A stretch of DNA of 64,000 nt from NCBI RefSeq assembly GCF_026343115.1, contig NZ_JAPEMC010000001.1:3224001-3288000 (forward strand). The letters are read 5' to 3'. Positions 25,637 to 34,140 of this stretch are shown here, piece after piece. Position numbers and translations under genes: made by a program. The notes under the pieces are model-generated. The model worked only from the letters and a program-made list of their open reading frames with translations. It did not search any database and had not been told where the DNA came from. The stretch is from Streptomyces sp. NBC_00102. Its GTDB lineage: Bacteria; Actinomycetota; Actinomycetes; Streptomycetales; Streptomycetaceae. The stretch's first letter is position 1. Each line of letters begins with the position of its first letter.

Positions 25637-27757
25637 TTGCCGGACAGAAGACGACGAACCACCGGAATCCTGGCGATGGGGTGCGCCGTCGCGGTGGTCC
25701 TCACGACCGGGACCGGCGCCGCGTACGCGGCGGACAACGTGCCGCCCGAACAGGCGCGCATCAGCGATCTGCTGACCGGGACGGGTGCGTGCGCAACCGG
25801 TGAGGCGGAGACGTACTTCTCCGAGCCTCCGGTGCTCTCCGCGGTCCTCCACGACTCCGAGGCGGACAACCAGCCGTCCGAAGACAACCTGGTGCAGGCC
25901 GAGTTCGAGGCCTGGTGGACGGATCCCAGCGGCACCGAACAGCGCCTGACCTACACCCCGTTCACCACCGGGATGTCAGGATTCCGGCAGGTCTGGCGCA
26001 TGCCGGACGAGGTGCCGGCCAACACGGTCGTCTCCTGGCACGTCCGGGCGGACGACGGTAGCGCCACCTCCGCCTGGAGCTCCGAAAACGGCGGTGCGGC
26101 CTGCCGTTTCGTGTACGACGACACTCCGCCCGAGCCCGCTGTCATCACGTCGCCGGACTACTCCGAGGAGGGGTGGCAGGACGGCGTCGGTGTCTACGGC
26201 ACCTTCGTTCTGGACTCCCCGTCGGCCGACGTCGTGTCGTACCGGTACCAGTTCACCGGCGAGAGCCCGCAGTACGTGAGCCCGGCCGAAACGGGCGGCC
26301 CCGCGACTGTCCGCCGTCTCCCGACGAAGGCCGGTCCGACGACCCTGTCGGTCTCCGCGGTGGACCGGGCCGGCCACGGCAGCCGGGAAACGTCCTACAC
26401 CATCGCGGTGCAGGCCGGCCGCGCTCCCACCGCCCGCTGGACCCTCGCCGACCCGGCCGGGTCCGGGTCCGCCGCCGCCGTCTCGGGCGCCGATGCCCGC
26501 GTCGGCGCCGGAGTGACCTTCGGCGGCCCGGCGCCCACCCTCACCTCCCTCACGTCCACGGCCCACCTGGACGGCGGCGGGCACGGCTTCTTGACCCCGG
26601 ACGCTCCGGTCGTGGATGACGGCGGCACCTTCGCCGTCAGCGGCTGGGCACGTCCGGGACGGACCGACCGCGCCATGACGATCGTCAGCCAGGACGCGGG
26701 GACCCGGGCCGCGTTCGCTCTCGGCCTGAACGGCGGGGATTCCGCCCCGACGTGGTCGTTCACCGTGGGCGGCGCCCACGTCACCGGAGGCGCGCCGGAA
26801 ACGGGCGAGTGGGCCCACCTGCTGGGCGTCTACGACGCCGAGACCGGCCTGGCCCACCTCTACGTCAACGGGACCGAGACCGGCACCCCCGTCACGGCGA
26901 CCCCCGCGGAGGGGACCGGCTCCTTCCAGATCGGCCGCGCCAAGGGCCCGGTCGGCTATCGGAACCGCTGGGACGGCGACCTCGGCGAAATCCAGGTCCA
27001 CGACCGGGTGGTGGTGCCGGCAGAGGCGACAGCCCTCGCCCACCGGACACCGCAGCCGCGCGGGTACTGGGCGCTGGAGACCGCGGCGGACGGCGCGAGC
27101 CCCGGGCAGAACGGCGGCGCACCACTGCGGCTGAGCCCGACAGGAGCTGAGCTGTACACGACCCCCGCCGACGACCCGTGCGGATTGGACCCGGACTGCG
27201 TTCCGGTCGAGCCCGCTCTGATCGGGCACGGCCACCTGCACCTGGACGGTGAGACCGGCTGGGCCGCCACCGACGTACCGGTCGTGGACACCGGGGACAG
27301 CTTCACCGTGAGCACCGTCGTCCGGCTGGCGGATGCCGTCCCCGCCCACCCCATGACCGTCCTCTCCCTGGCGGGAGAGGGGGCCGACGCCCTCCAGCTC
27401 CGCTACGATCCGGCACCGCACGCCTGGCAGCTGGTCGTACCGGGGAGCGGGGCCGGCGAGAGCACGGTCATGGCCTCGTACCGGGCCATGCCCGACAACC
27501 CGACCCGGCTGGCGGTCGTCTACGACGACCAGGCCGACACGATCACCCTCTACGTCGACGGCACCGCCGCCGGGGCCCCGGCGCACTCGGCCGACGGTCT
27601 GCACGGCGAGGGCCCGTTGCAGGTGGGCCGGTCCCGGACCGCCGAGAGCTGGGGCGACTATCTGCACGGGGACATCGACGAGATCGAGGTCTATGCCGGG
27701 GCGCTGCCCGGGAGCCTGACCGCCCTGCTGGGCCACGGCAACGGCCCCCTCGCCTGA
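25637..27757 (+). CDS. Secreted LamG-domain protein
   Basis: A 706-aa exported protein. The head PDRRRRTTGILAMGCAVAVV with LTTGTGAAYAAD is a signal peptide with an AYA-AD cleavage site. The TTG at 25637 was chosen because GGGGGGACG lies 8-14 bp upstream and gives a proper signal peptide; an ATG at 25610 is in the same frame. Residues 30-280 look like Ig/fibronectin-like segments, followed by two concanavalin/LamG folds (HGFLTPDAPVVDDGGTFAVS to LGEIQVHDR, and a second with GHLHLDGETGWAATDVPVVD to DIDEIEVYAG). It probably binds sugars or surface structures. No catalytic motif seen. Confidence 0.85.
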   Translation: MPDRRRRTTGILAMGCAVAVVLTTGTGAAYAADNVPPEQARISDLLTGTGACATGEAETYFSEPPVLSAVLHDSEADNQPSEDNLVQAEFEAWWTDPSGTEQRLTYTPFTTGMSGFRQVWRMPDEVPANTVVSWHVRADDGSATSAWSSENGGAACRFVYDDTPPEPAVITSPDYSEEGWQDGVGVYGTFVLDSPSADVVSYRYQFTGESPQYVSPAETGGPATVRRLPTKAGPTTLSVSAVDRAGHGSRETSYTIAVQAGRAPTARWTLADPAGSGSAAAVSGADARVGAGVTFGGPAPTLTSLTSTAHLDGGGHGFLTPDAPVVDDGGTFAVSGWARPGRTDRAMTIVSQDAGTRAAFALGLNGGDSAPTWSFTVGGAHVTGGAPETGEWAHLLGVYDAETGLAHLYVNGTETGTPVTATPAEGTGSFQIGRAKGPVGYRNRWDGDLGEIQVHDRVVVPAEATALAHRTPQPRGYWALETAADGASPGQNGGAPLRLSPTGAELYTTPADDPCGLDPDCVPVEPALIGHGHLHLDGETGWAATDVPVVDTGDSFTVSTVVRLADAVPAHPMTVLSLAGEGADALQLRYDPAPHAWQLVVPGSGAGESTVMASYRAMPDNPTRLAVVYDDQADTITLYVDGTAAGAPAHSADGLHGEGPLQVGRSRTAESWGDYLHGDIDEIEVYAGALPGSLTALLGHGNGPLA

Positions 27758-27807
27758 GTCACCGGCACCCCCTGGCCCGGTCAACCGGTACCGGACAGCA
27801 CACCCAC

Positions 27808-27853
27808 GGCACCGTCCGTCCCCGCGCTTTCTTCCGCGGGGACGGACGGTGCC
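27808..27853 (+). terminator. 19-bp hairpin terminator after the LamG gene
   Basis: Arms 27808-27826 and 27835-27853 pair perfectly over 19 bp with loop CTTTCTTC, immediately before the attachment-site region. Confidence 0.88.
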
Positions 27854-27881
27854 CGCGACCACACGTCCTACGCACAACGAC

Positions 27882-27964
27882 AGAGGCCCTCAGGATTTCT
27901 CCTGAGGGCCTCTGGCCTGTTGTGCACTCGGCAGGATTCGAACCTGCAACCTTCTGATCCGTAG
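27882..27964. repeat. Left attachment site (attL), 83-bp direct repeat
   Basis: Identical to 40094-40176. It contains the 14-bp terminator stem AGAGGCCCTCAGGA/TCCTGAGGGCCTCT and, at 27923-27964, a 42-nt copy of the 3' part of tRNA-Arg on the minus strand. Beyond 27964 the tRNA sequence is lost, so this copy is not a functional tRNA. Upstream ACAACG is also shared with two mismatches. Confidence 0.95.
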
Positions 27965-28196
27965 CTCTAGCCGGATCGGTCAGGGACGGTCATACCGGCC
28001 GCTACAGGGCCCCGGAGAGGTGGTGGCGGACGGGGGTGGTCGCTGAGGTTGCGGTACTCCGTAGCTGTATCAGTGCTTGGCGAGGACGTACCTACTGCTT
28101 CGTCCCGAAGCAACTCGTGGGAGTGCTCGGCCTCGGGACGGGTGCCCTCGGACCTCGAACAACCGTCCTTCGGTGTCCACGGTCGTCCGACATCAT

Positions 28197-28220
28197 CTAA
28201 CTGCATTGTCACGCAGTTAG
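28197..28220 (-). terminator. Small hairpin downstream of the HTH-ImmA gene
   Basis: CTAACTGC (28197-28204) pairs with GCAGTTAG (28213-28220) with an 8-nt loop. It lies 54 bp past the stop of the minus-strand gene at 28274. The DNA from 27965 to 28273 shows no gene. Confidence 0.5.
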
Positions 28221-28273
28221 ACACTCATCAGGACGCAGCTGGGCCGACCCATTTCCCAGAGGGATGCTCGCGC

Positions 28274-29368
28274 TCATCTAACGATTGATAGTCGAGGTCT
28301 TGAGGAGACAATTGGAGCCTCATTCGAACCGGATCCCGCCCGCAACGTAACTACGAGTCCGAAAATCCAACTGCTGAGCTCTTGGGCGCTAACGTCGAGA
28401 TCATCCGCTACCTGGCGTATGGAGATACCCCTTCCGTGCGCCATACTGAAGACCTTTTCCAAGAGTTGCGACTTTTCACGCGCGGGCATGCCTCGATGCT
28501 CGGTGGATCGATATCCACTTTTACTTAGCTCAATGCAAGCCTTGCGGTAATGCCAATCCGATAGCATGCCAAGATCGTGAAGCCTGTAAGTGAGCGCCAT
28601 CGCTGCCACTTTCCAGATGCCCTTTGCTGCCACGATTTGAGATGGCAGGGGGGAATTTTGAATCGAGCCCCTTACGCTATCCTGAGGCATCAGGAAAGCG
28701 CTGGCAAAGGAGTTGGCCTCCTTCTCGGCCGGAGGGCCGTGGAGCACTCGTTCCTCACCGTGGAGGACAAGGTGGCCTAGCTCGTGGGCCACGTCGAAGC
28801 GTCCGCGCTCTGGGCTTTTCAGCGTACTGAGAAAGATAAATGGCGTACCATTTCTCCAGAAGGAGAAAGCGTCTACGTCAGAAAATTCAGGCGGTAGAGA
28901 GAATACGCGCACGCCACGCGACTCCACCAAGTGAACCATGTTCGAGACTGGCGCTTCACCTAGCCCCCAACGAGTTCTTAGTACATCCGCCGCAGATTCA
29001 GGATCCAGACGACCCAGCGTAGGGAGCTGAGCCGTAGGAAGTTTGTAGCGGAGTTCGATCCACTCGTTAAGCTCAAGCGCCAATGTGCTGGCGGCCAGCG
29101 CTGCATCTCGGGGGCCCGCAGCCAGCTTACTCCGGGCGCGAAATGACACGGCATCTAGGGGCAGTATTTCGACTTCAGGTTTCCGAAAAAATGATTCCGG
29201 AAATCCCAATCCTGCCGAGATGCTGGAGAGTGTGTCTTCGGTGGGTTCGGTGCGCCCGGTCTCATAGTTGGACAGGCTCTGAAGGCTCACCCCGGCACGC
29301 TCGCTGAGTTCAGCAAGGGTGAGCCCTCGGCGCTTGCGGGCGATGGCGATGCGCGAGGAAGAGATCAT
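28274..29368 (-). CDS. XRE-type HTH fused to ImmA/IrrE metallopeptidase
   Basis: A 364-aa protein. Residues 3-60 are an XRE/Cro HTH (SSSRIAIARKRRGLTLAELS, AGVSLQSLSNYETGRT). Residues about 140-270 are an ImmA/IrrE zinc peptidase with HELGH at 195-199 and the third-ligand type EKEANSFASAFLMP. A second HTH-like stretch occurs near the C-terminus (GISIRQVADDLDVSAQELSS). ImmA-type enzymes cleave phage/ICE repressors to induce excision; fused HTH-ImmA proteins occur as regulators in mobile elements and toxin-antitoxin or defence loci. GC is clearly below the neighbouring chromosome. It lies 41 bp after the unknown gene upstream, and the two are likely co-transcribed. Confidence 0.9.
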   Translation of the reverse strand: MISSSRIAIARKRRGLTLAELSERAGVSLQSLSNYETGRTEPTEDTLSSISAGLGFPESFFRKPEVEILPLDAVSFRARSKLAAGPRDAALAASTLALELNEWIELRYKLPTAQLPTLGRLDPESAADVLRTRWGLGEAPVSNMVHLVESRGVRVFSLPPEFSDVDAFSFWRNGTPFIFLSTLKSPERGRFDVAHELGHLVLHGEERVLHGPPAEKEANSFASAFLMPQDSVRGSIQNSPLPSQIVAAKGIWKVAAMALTYRLHDLGMLSDWHYRKACIELSKSGYRSTEHRGMPAREKSQLLEKVFSMAHGRGISIRQVADDLDVSAQELSSWIFGLVVTLRAGSGSNEAPIVSSRPRLSIVR

Positions 29369-29409
29369 CTGCTACCACCACCCTCACATATGACCGGAAT
29401 GCCCCTATC

Positions 29410-30090
29410 TCACCACTCTTCAACGGGTACGTCGAAGCCAGTGTCACCCGTAGGGTAATCGAACGTCTTTTTGAATCGCAGGGCGGGGAGGAGGATCCTC
29501 CGGTCCCAGCTATCGATCTTGCCCTTGGGGCCAACCCTACTGGGCAGGGACAGCTCGCTGCGCACCTCAACGAAGCCCTGCTGCCGCGCTACGTACCGGT
29601 AGGTCAACAAATACCACGTGGCCAGACGTGCATACTCGTCGTCCGTGAGCTCGCCGTCGGGCCCATCCTGCTCCGGTACCGGGAAAAGGCCTGGGGGGAG
29701 GTCCTGGTTGCGAGCCACCATCGACTCTTTGGCGACACCTGCCGGTCTGTGACTGCGCGGCTGGGGTTTGCCAGGCAAGCCGGTGCGCGCGTCACCCAGC
29801 AGAACGCCGATGGCCATCGTCTTGGCTGGGTTGACCGTGAGAGGGGACTGCTTGGGGTCGTAGCGCTTCCAACTCTCTTCGGTGCGGAGCAGGTAGCGCA
29901 GGGTGCGCACTCGCGCGAGGTAGTCAAGGGTGCCGGCGGCGTTGGTCGCGTCATCCTTCGTCGCCCCAGCCCGGGCCTCCTCACCTTCGCTGATCAAGCG
30001 CTCGAAGTACACGTACCGCAGGCCCAGTTGGTCGAGCTGCACTTCATAGTCGCCGCGTTCATCGGGCCTGGCCCAGGCGTTCTCGATCAC
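29410..30090 (-). CDS. Uncharacterised protein, 226 aa, partner of the HTH-ImmA gene
   Basis: A GTG start at 30090 follows GGGAGGGGTGC. The protein has no signal peptide or membrane helix and is rich in Tyr, Arg and Asp. It has helical stretches such as YVYFERLISEGEEARAGATK and LARVRTLRYLLRTEESWKRY. The C-terminal half is SRVGPKGKIDSWDRRILLPA and ends DVPVEEW. I recognise no family. Its constant tie to an HTH-ImmA gene cannot be checked here. It could be the effector of a regulatory or defence pair, or ordinary element cargo. Confidence 0.6.
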   Translation of the reverse strand: MIENAWARPDERGDYEVQLDQLGLRYVYFERLISEGEEARAGATKDDATNAAGTLDYLARVRTLRYLLRTEESWKRYDPKQSPLTVNPAKTMAIGVLLGDARTGLPGKPQPRSHRPAGVAKESMVARNQDLPPGLFPVPEQDGPDGELTDDEYARLATWYLLTYRYVARQQGFVEVRSELSLPSRVGPKGKIDSWDRRILLPALRFKKTFDYPTGDTGFDVPVEEW

Positions 30091-30116
30091 GCACCCCTCC
30101 CATGGGGTTATAAGAA

Positions 30117-30143
30117 CGCCCCCTCGGTTGAGGGGCGATTTTT
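30117..30143. promoter_or_regulatory. Hairpin with T-tract and TATAA boxes before the unknown gene
   Basis: CGCCCC/GGGGCG (30117-30122, 30132-30137) followed on the plus strand by five T. On the minus strand the same spot reads as leader DNA of the 29410-30090 gene, with TTATAA boxes on both sides, i.e. candidate promoter sequence plus hairpin. Confidence 0.4.
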
Positions 30144-30685
30144 ATAAGCGTAACGGGCTCCGCCGACATTCGTGTGCCTCCGATGCAAGGAACAGTGCGT
30201 TTCTGCACGTCAGTTGAGCTATGACGAGCCTCGGGATCCAAGATCAACCACTACTCAACCCCGGCTCCCATCCCGTCCGCCTTCGACCCACACACCGTGG
30301 AGCGGTCGTGGTTCAGGGCGTCAAGGTGGAGCGCGCCACTGTACGAACGACCTTGACGCCCTGGGCCGCGACTGCTCGGCTCTGCCTGGGTCGGAGGTGG
30401 TCGGGATGGGAGCCACCACGACGCTCACCACGCACCGGCCGGCACCCGCGAACGGCGCCCCTCCCCCCGGTGCCGGAGCGCCCCCGCCGGAGGCATGTCT
30501 TGAAGCCGCGGGCTCTGGTCTCGGCTCATCCCTTCCCGGCCTTGCACAGTGGGCGCGCGTCGGCGGCGGCGCGCCGAGCGGGCCGGAGGCAGGAGCGCGG
30601 GCGCGGCCAGAGCCGGGAGCGCGCCCGGCGGAGCGGAGCGCAGCCGGGGGCCTTGATGAGGTAGAGAAACCTGTAACAGCTCAGG
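30144..30685. other. Noncoding stretch with a long inverted repeat
   Basis: No gene is supported. A 14-bp perfect inverted repeat CAGGGCGTCAAGGT (30314-30327) and ACCTTGACGCCCTG (30350-30363) encloses 22 nt. Further down (30590-30660) is GC-rich sequence with short palindromic runs, ending near the GNAT stop. It might hold a terminator, an origin (sso) or a small RNA; sequence alone does not decide. Confidence 0.4.
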
Positions 30686-31195
30686 TCAGTCGGCGGGGGC
30701 AACGTAGCAAACGGCCGGGATGGTCTCGCTGGCGCCGAAGTGGTGAATGGTCTCGCCGATCTTGTGCCAGCCGAGACGTTCGTACAGGCGGATGGCGGCC
30801 ACATCCTTCGCCATGACGTCGAGCACAAGGCGGAGCTGTTGCGCGCGCGCAAAGGTCACAGCCGTGTTCACGAGCTGCTCGCCAACGGCTTGCTTTCTCG
30901 CCGCCTTCACCACGAAAAGCCTTGCAAGAACCCCCACATGGGAGCCGTCGTCACCGCTCTGCCTCATCCACATCTCGGCGGCCTCGCCCTGAGGCTTCAT
31001 CACCGCCACATGGCCCACGATCGCGCTTCCGCTCTGCGCGACCCATGCAGTCAAGACGTCCTTCGACGCGATCCAAGCCTCCGGGTCCCCTACCCCCTCC
31101 ACCGGGTACCCGTCCGTGTCGTGAACCTCGACCAACGCGGCTGCGGCGCCGGCAAGATCTTCGGCCGTGAACGAGCGGATGGCTACCGTCGCCAT
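30686..31195 (-). CDS. GNAT-family N-acetyltransferase
   Basis: A 169-aa acetyl-CoA-dependent acyltransferase. The fold's core is visible: beta-4/motif A at GVLARLFVVKAARKQAVGEQ (acetyl-CoA pyrophosphate loop, here R/K-x-x-A-V-G) and the later DVAAIRLYERLGWHKIGET. The ATG at 31195 was chosen because AGGAGGT lies 7 bp before it. An ATG at 31201 overlaps the GntR stop as ATGA but has no proper spacing. It is translationally coupled to the GntR gene. Substrate unknown. Confidence 0.85.
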   Translation of the reverse strand: MATVAIRSFTAEDLAGAAAALVEVHDTDGYPVEGVGDPEAWIASKDVLTAWVAQSGSAIVGHVAVMKPQGEAAEMWMRQSGDDGSHVGVLARLFVVKAARKQAVGEQLVNTAVTFARAQQLRLVLDVMAKDVAAIRLYERLGWHKIGETIHHFGASETIPAVCYVAPAD

Positions 31196-31197
31196 GG

Positions 31198-31980
31198 TCA
31201 TACCTCCTGCTCGACGGGGAGTTCGTAGAGCAAGCCGGTTTGGTCGGCGCGGTGGACGTATCGCGAGACCTCAAACGGGGTTCCGGCTTGATCCAGGCTG
31301 GTGTGCAGCACTTCCAAGACCGGTACGCCGGGCAACAGCTCCAGGATCGTGGCCTCCTCCGGAGTCGGCATCCGCGCACTGATCTCGTCGCGCACTCGGG
31401 TCATGACGTGCCCTAGGTCCTCCAGACGCCCGTAGATCCCGTCCTTACCAGTCTTGGCCTGCATGAGCAGCGTGCCTTGCGCTTCGTCCCACCGAAGAAA
31501 CGTGGAGACGATCTGCACAGGCTCGTCATCTGCGAAGTAGTGGTTCTCGCGGTGAACGACGCTCTCTTCGTCCGCGGGCACGCGTAGGCGTTCGGCCACG
31601 TCTGCCGGCGGCCTCTCTCTGGCAATCGACGGAACCTCGATCCTCGCCACCTTGCCTTGGCGCTTCGCTTCCAGGCGGAACGGGGTCAGTCCCGTCTCAC
31701 GGTTCTTCAGCGAGTAGCGATCGCTGCCGAACCGAAAGAGCCGCTGGGGTTTCCGGACGAACACGCCGCTGCCGTGCCTGGCCGTGACCAGCCCCTGCTC
31801 TGCGAGCAGCCGAATCGCCTCACGCGCGGTGTTGCGCGCTGCTCCGTGCTGCTCGGCAAGCGCTCTTTCTGAGGGCAGTTTGGCGCCGCTTGGAAGTTCT
31901 CCGGATTCGATCTGGCGGCGTAGGAAGTCGGCGATGCGCCTGCTGGGCGGCTGTTGAGCCGGGGCGCCGGACGGGGTCAT
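31198..31980 (-). CDS. GntR/HutC-family repressor, KorSA-like
   Basis: A 260-aa regulator. N-terminal winged helix: RRIADFLRRQIESGELPSGA, LPSERALAEQHGAARNTARE and GLVTARHGSGVFVRKPQR. The C-terminal UTRA effector domain runs from about residue 95 (ARIEVPSIARERPP ... VHRENHYFADDEPVQIVSTF). By position (divergent from the transfer genes) it corresponds to KorSA of pSAM2, which keeps replication and transfer off in the integrated state. Three palindromes between it and the divergent gene are its likely operators. Confidence 0.88.
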   Translation of the reverse strand: MTPSGAPAQQPPSRRIADFLRRQIESGELPSGAKLPSERALAEQHGAARNTAREAIRLLAEQGLVTARHGSGVFVRKPQRLFRFGSDRYSLKNRETGLTPFRLEAKRQGKVARIEVPSIARERPPADVAERLRVPADEESVVHRENHYFADDEPVQIVSTFLRWDEAQGTLLMQAKTGKDGIYGRLEDLGHVMTRVRDEISARMPTPEEATILELLPGVPVLEVLHTSLDQAGTPFEVSRYVHRADQTGLLYELPVEQEV

Positions 31981-31995
31981 GCAACCACCTTAGCA

Positions 31996-32074
31996 ACTGG
32001 CTCAAGCCAGATGGTTGACCTGGAGCGGGCAGGCATGCTCAACTGGCTTAAGCCAGTAAGTGGCTCAAGCCAGT
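31996..32074. promoter_or_regulatory. Three ACTGGCTTAAGCCAGT-type operators for the GntR repressor
   Basis: Copy 1 at 31996-32011, copy 2 (perfect 16-bp palindrome) at 32042-32057 and copy 3 at 32059-32074 with two changes. Centres are 46 and 17 bp apart. They fill the divergent promoter region between the repressor gene (start 31980) and the transfer operon (start 32116). A TTGACC at 32015 could be a -35 box covered by the repressor. Confidence 0.85.
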
Positions 32075-32115
32075 TGGGCGCGCTTCCTTCTGCGCCCTCG
32101 TCTGAGGAGAACCTC

Positions 32116-32445
32116 ATGCCGTCGTTCAAGATCGATGTTTCGACCGCTGTCGTGTTCGTGGCGACGCCCCCGACGCCGAAGCTCGTGTCCAAGCAGACCG
32201 GTGAGATCGCGATGGACCGGGAGACCGGTGCTCCGCTCGCGACGGTGGGCCTGCTGATCTCGGACGAGGGGGAGGGCAACCTGTACCAGGTGACCGTCCC
32301 GAATACGGGGGTCCCGGAGAACCTGACCCCGGGCACGATGGTCACGGTCATCGGCCTCAAGGCCCGGGACTGGGAGAACACGTTCAACGGCCAGACCCGC
32401 CACGGCATCAGCTTCCGCGCGGTCGCCATCACGGCCGGGGTCTGA
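32116..32445 (+). CDS. Small conserved AICE protein upstream of tra, 109 aa
   Basis: A beta-rich soluble protein (MPSFKIDVSTAVVFVATPPT; NLYQVTVPNTGVPENLTPGT; ARDWENTFNGQTRHGISFRA). The site GAGGAGAAC precedes the ATG. I believe proteins of this type are common just before the tra gene in AICEs. The position matches that of the activator Pra in pSAM2, but I cannot confirm similarity. It is the first gene after the repressor operators. The tra gene starts 2 bp after its stop. Confidence 0.7.
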   Translation: MPSFKIDVSTAVVFVATPPTPKLVSKQTGEIAMDRETGAPLATVGLLISDEGEGNLYQVTVPNTGVPENLTPGTMVTVIGLKARDWENTFNGQTRHGISFRAVAITAGV

Positions 32446-32447
32446 CC

Positions 32448-33797
32448 ATGACGGACGTGTCCACGGTGATCGAAGCGGCCGGAGCCTTATCCGCCGCCGG
32501 CGGTCTCGGCTACGCGAAGGTCCGCGCTCCGCGCGTGTATTGGTCGCTGGTCGGTCTGCCGGTCGCCCGGGTCCGGTTCGCTGCTACGTATCACTCGACG
32601 ATGGACGTGTGCGGGCTGACGGTTCAGCCGTCCCGCCTGCGGGCGTTCATGGTCCGCAACGTGGCCCGCCGCCCGGATGTGCAGCCGGTCCCGCCGAAGG
32701 TGCGCAAGGTCCGCGCCTCGTCCACCGGCATGCGCGCCACTCTCCGTCTGCCCGCCGGACTGGAACCCGCCGACGTCGCCGCCGCCTCGGAACGGCTGCG
32801 CCACGCCTGGGGCGTTCACTCCGTGCACGTGGTGGAGACCAAGCCGGGGTTCGTGGAACTGCGGATGACCGGCTATGACGTGCTGTGGCGGGTGAAGTTG
32901 CCCCGCCGGCTGCCCCGTTCGCTGTCGGGTCCGCTGGTCGTGCCGGTCGCGGTCCGGGAGGACGGAACCCCGTTCGTACGCGACTACAAGAAGGTCCCGC
33001 ACAGTCTGACGCTGGGCGCGAACCAGTCGGGCAAGTCGATGTTCCAGCGCAACCTGATCACCGGTCTTGCCAAGCTCCCTGTGGGGCTGGTCGGGATCGA
33101 CTGCAAGCGGGGCGTCGAACAGCGCGGCTACGCACCCCGCCTCTCCGCCCTCGCGGTGACCCCGGACGAAGCTGCCGAGCTGCTGGAAGCCCTGGTCCGG
33201 GAGATGGAAGAGCGCTTCGACGTCCTGAGTGCGCACGGGGTCTCCGATCTGTGGGACCTGCCCGTCAAGGTCCGGCCGGTGCCGCTGGTCGTCCTCGTGG
33301 ACGAGGTCGCCGAACTCTTCCTCACCGCCGCGAAGAAGGACGAAGAGCGCCGGGACCGGATGGTGATGCATCTGGTGCGGCTCGCGCAGATGGCCCGTGC
33401 GGTCGGCATCTACCTGGAAATCTGCGGGCAGCGCTTCGGATCCGAGCTCGGCAAGGGCGCCACGATGCTCCGCGCCCAGCTCACCGGCCGCGTGGTCCAC
33501 CGGGTCAACGACAAGCAGACCGCCGACATGGGCCTTGGCGACATCGCCCCGGACGCGGTGGCCGCGGTGACGACCATCCCGCCGGACCGCCCCGGGGTAG
33601 CCGTTGCCGGCGACGCCTCCGGCGGCTGGTCCCGCATCCGCACCCCCGCCATGACCCCCGCCGAAGCGGTTGCCACCTGCCGCGAGTACGCGCACCTCAC
33701 CCCGCTCATCCCCGCGCTCGCCCCGTTCCGCCCGGTCGTCCCCACCACCCCCGGTGCCGCGGTACCGCTGGTGGCCCCGGTGCCGGTCACCGAGTAG
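32448..33797 (+). CDS. FtsK/SpoIIIE-type conjugative DNA translocase (TraB/TraSA-like)
   Basis: A 449-aa hexameric motor that moves double-stranded DNA between mycelia in Streptomyces conjugation. Walker A GANQSGKS is at residues 190-197 and Walker B VVLVDE at 281-286. A further motif, AQMARAVGIYLEICGQRFGS, is present. It is C-terminally short, with a Pro/Val-rich tail where TraB proteins carry a winged helix; none is obvious here. One or two N-terminal hydrophobic stretches are present. Codon 14 (32487-32489) is TTA, so full translation should need the bldA tRNA. Confidence 0.92.
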   Translation: MTDVSTVIEAAGALSAAGGLGYAKVRAPRVYWSLVGLPVARVRFAATYHSTMDVCGLTVQPSRLRAFMVRNVARRPDVQPVPPKVRKVRASSTGMRATLRLPAGLEPADVAAASERLRHAWGVHSVHVVETKPGFVELRMTGYDVLWRVKLPRRLPRSLSGPLVVPVAVREDGTPFVRDYKKVPHSLTLGANQSGKSMFQRNLITGLAKLPVGLVGIDCKRGVEQRGYAPRLSALAVTPDEAAELLEALVREMEERFDVLSAHGVSDLWDLPVKVRPVPLVVLVDEVAELFLTAAKKDEERRDRMVMHLVRLAQMARAVGIYLEICGQRFGSELGKGATMLRAQLTGRVVHRVNDKQTADMGLGDIAPDAVAAVTTIPPDRPGVAVAGDASGGWSRIRTPAMTPAEAVATCREYAHLTPLIPALAPFRPVVPTTPGAAVPLVAPVPVTE

Positions 33798-33888
33798 CGC
33801 CCCTTCCCCTCTGCCTCGCCGGTTGGCGTGACCGTCTTCGCGCCAGGTCCCTACCCCGCCCATGCCTGAACCCGAAAGGTCACGCGTC

Positions 33889-34062
33889 ATGGCCAACCGG
33901 ACCACCACCCCGCCCAAGACCACCCCCGCCCCGTGCCAGCCCTGCGGCGGCACCGGCAACGTGCCCATCACGGTGCGCGTCGGCCGCAAACACCGCCCGG
34001 TCGGCCAGCAGGACGGGCTCTGCCTCAACTGCTTCGGCACCGGCACCGACCCCAACGCCTGA
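33889..34062 (+). CDS. Small CxxCxGxG zinc-binding-like protein, 57 aa
   Basis: Begins MANRTTTPPKTTPAPCQPCG and contains two DnaJ-type knuckles, CQPCGGTGN and CLNCFGTGTD, so it probably binds one zinc. ATG at 33889 has CGAAAGGT at good spacing. Such tiny proteins are common in the transfer regions of AICEs. Role unknown; may bind DNA or protein. Confidence 0.7.
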   Translation: MANRTTTPPKTTPAPCQPCGGTGNVPITVRVGRKHRPVGQQDGLCLNCFGTGTDPNA

Positions 34063-34140
34063 CCACCCCCGCTCCGGGTGCCGGGCGGTGACCACCACAT
34101 CCCGCCCGGCCCCGGCCCAACCCCGAAAGGAGGTGAACCG

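Noticed and set aside
25976-27877. Minus-strand frame of 633 codons opposite the LamG gene
   Set aside because: Antisense shadow, extends into the terminator; no domain or ribosome site.
27923-27964. A second functional tRNA-Arg at the left end of the element
   Set aside because: Only the 3' 42 nt are present; the sequence departs from the tRNA after 27964.
30172-30852. Open frames in both directions in the gap before the GNAT gene
   Set aside because: Arg/Pro/Gly-rich, no ribosome sites, no homology recognised; treated as noncoding.
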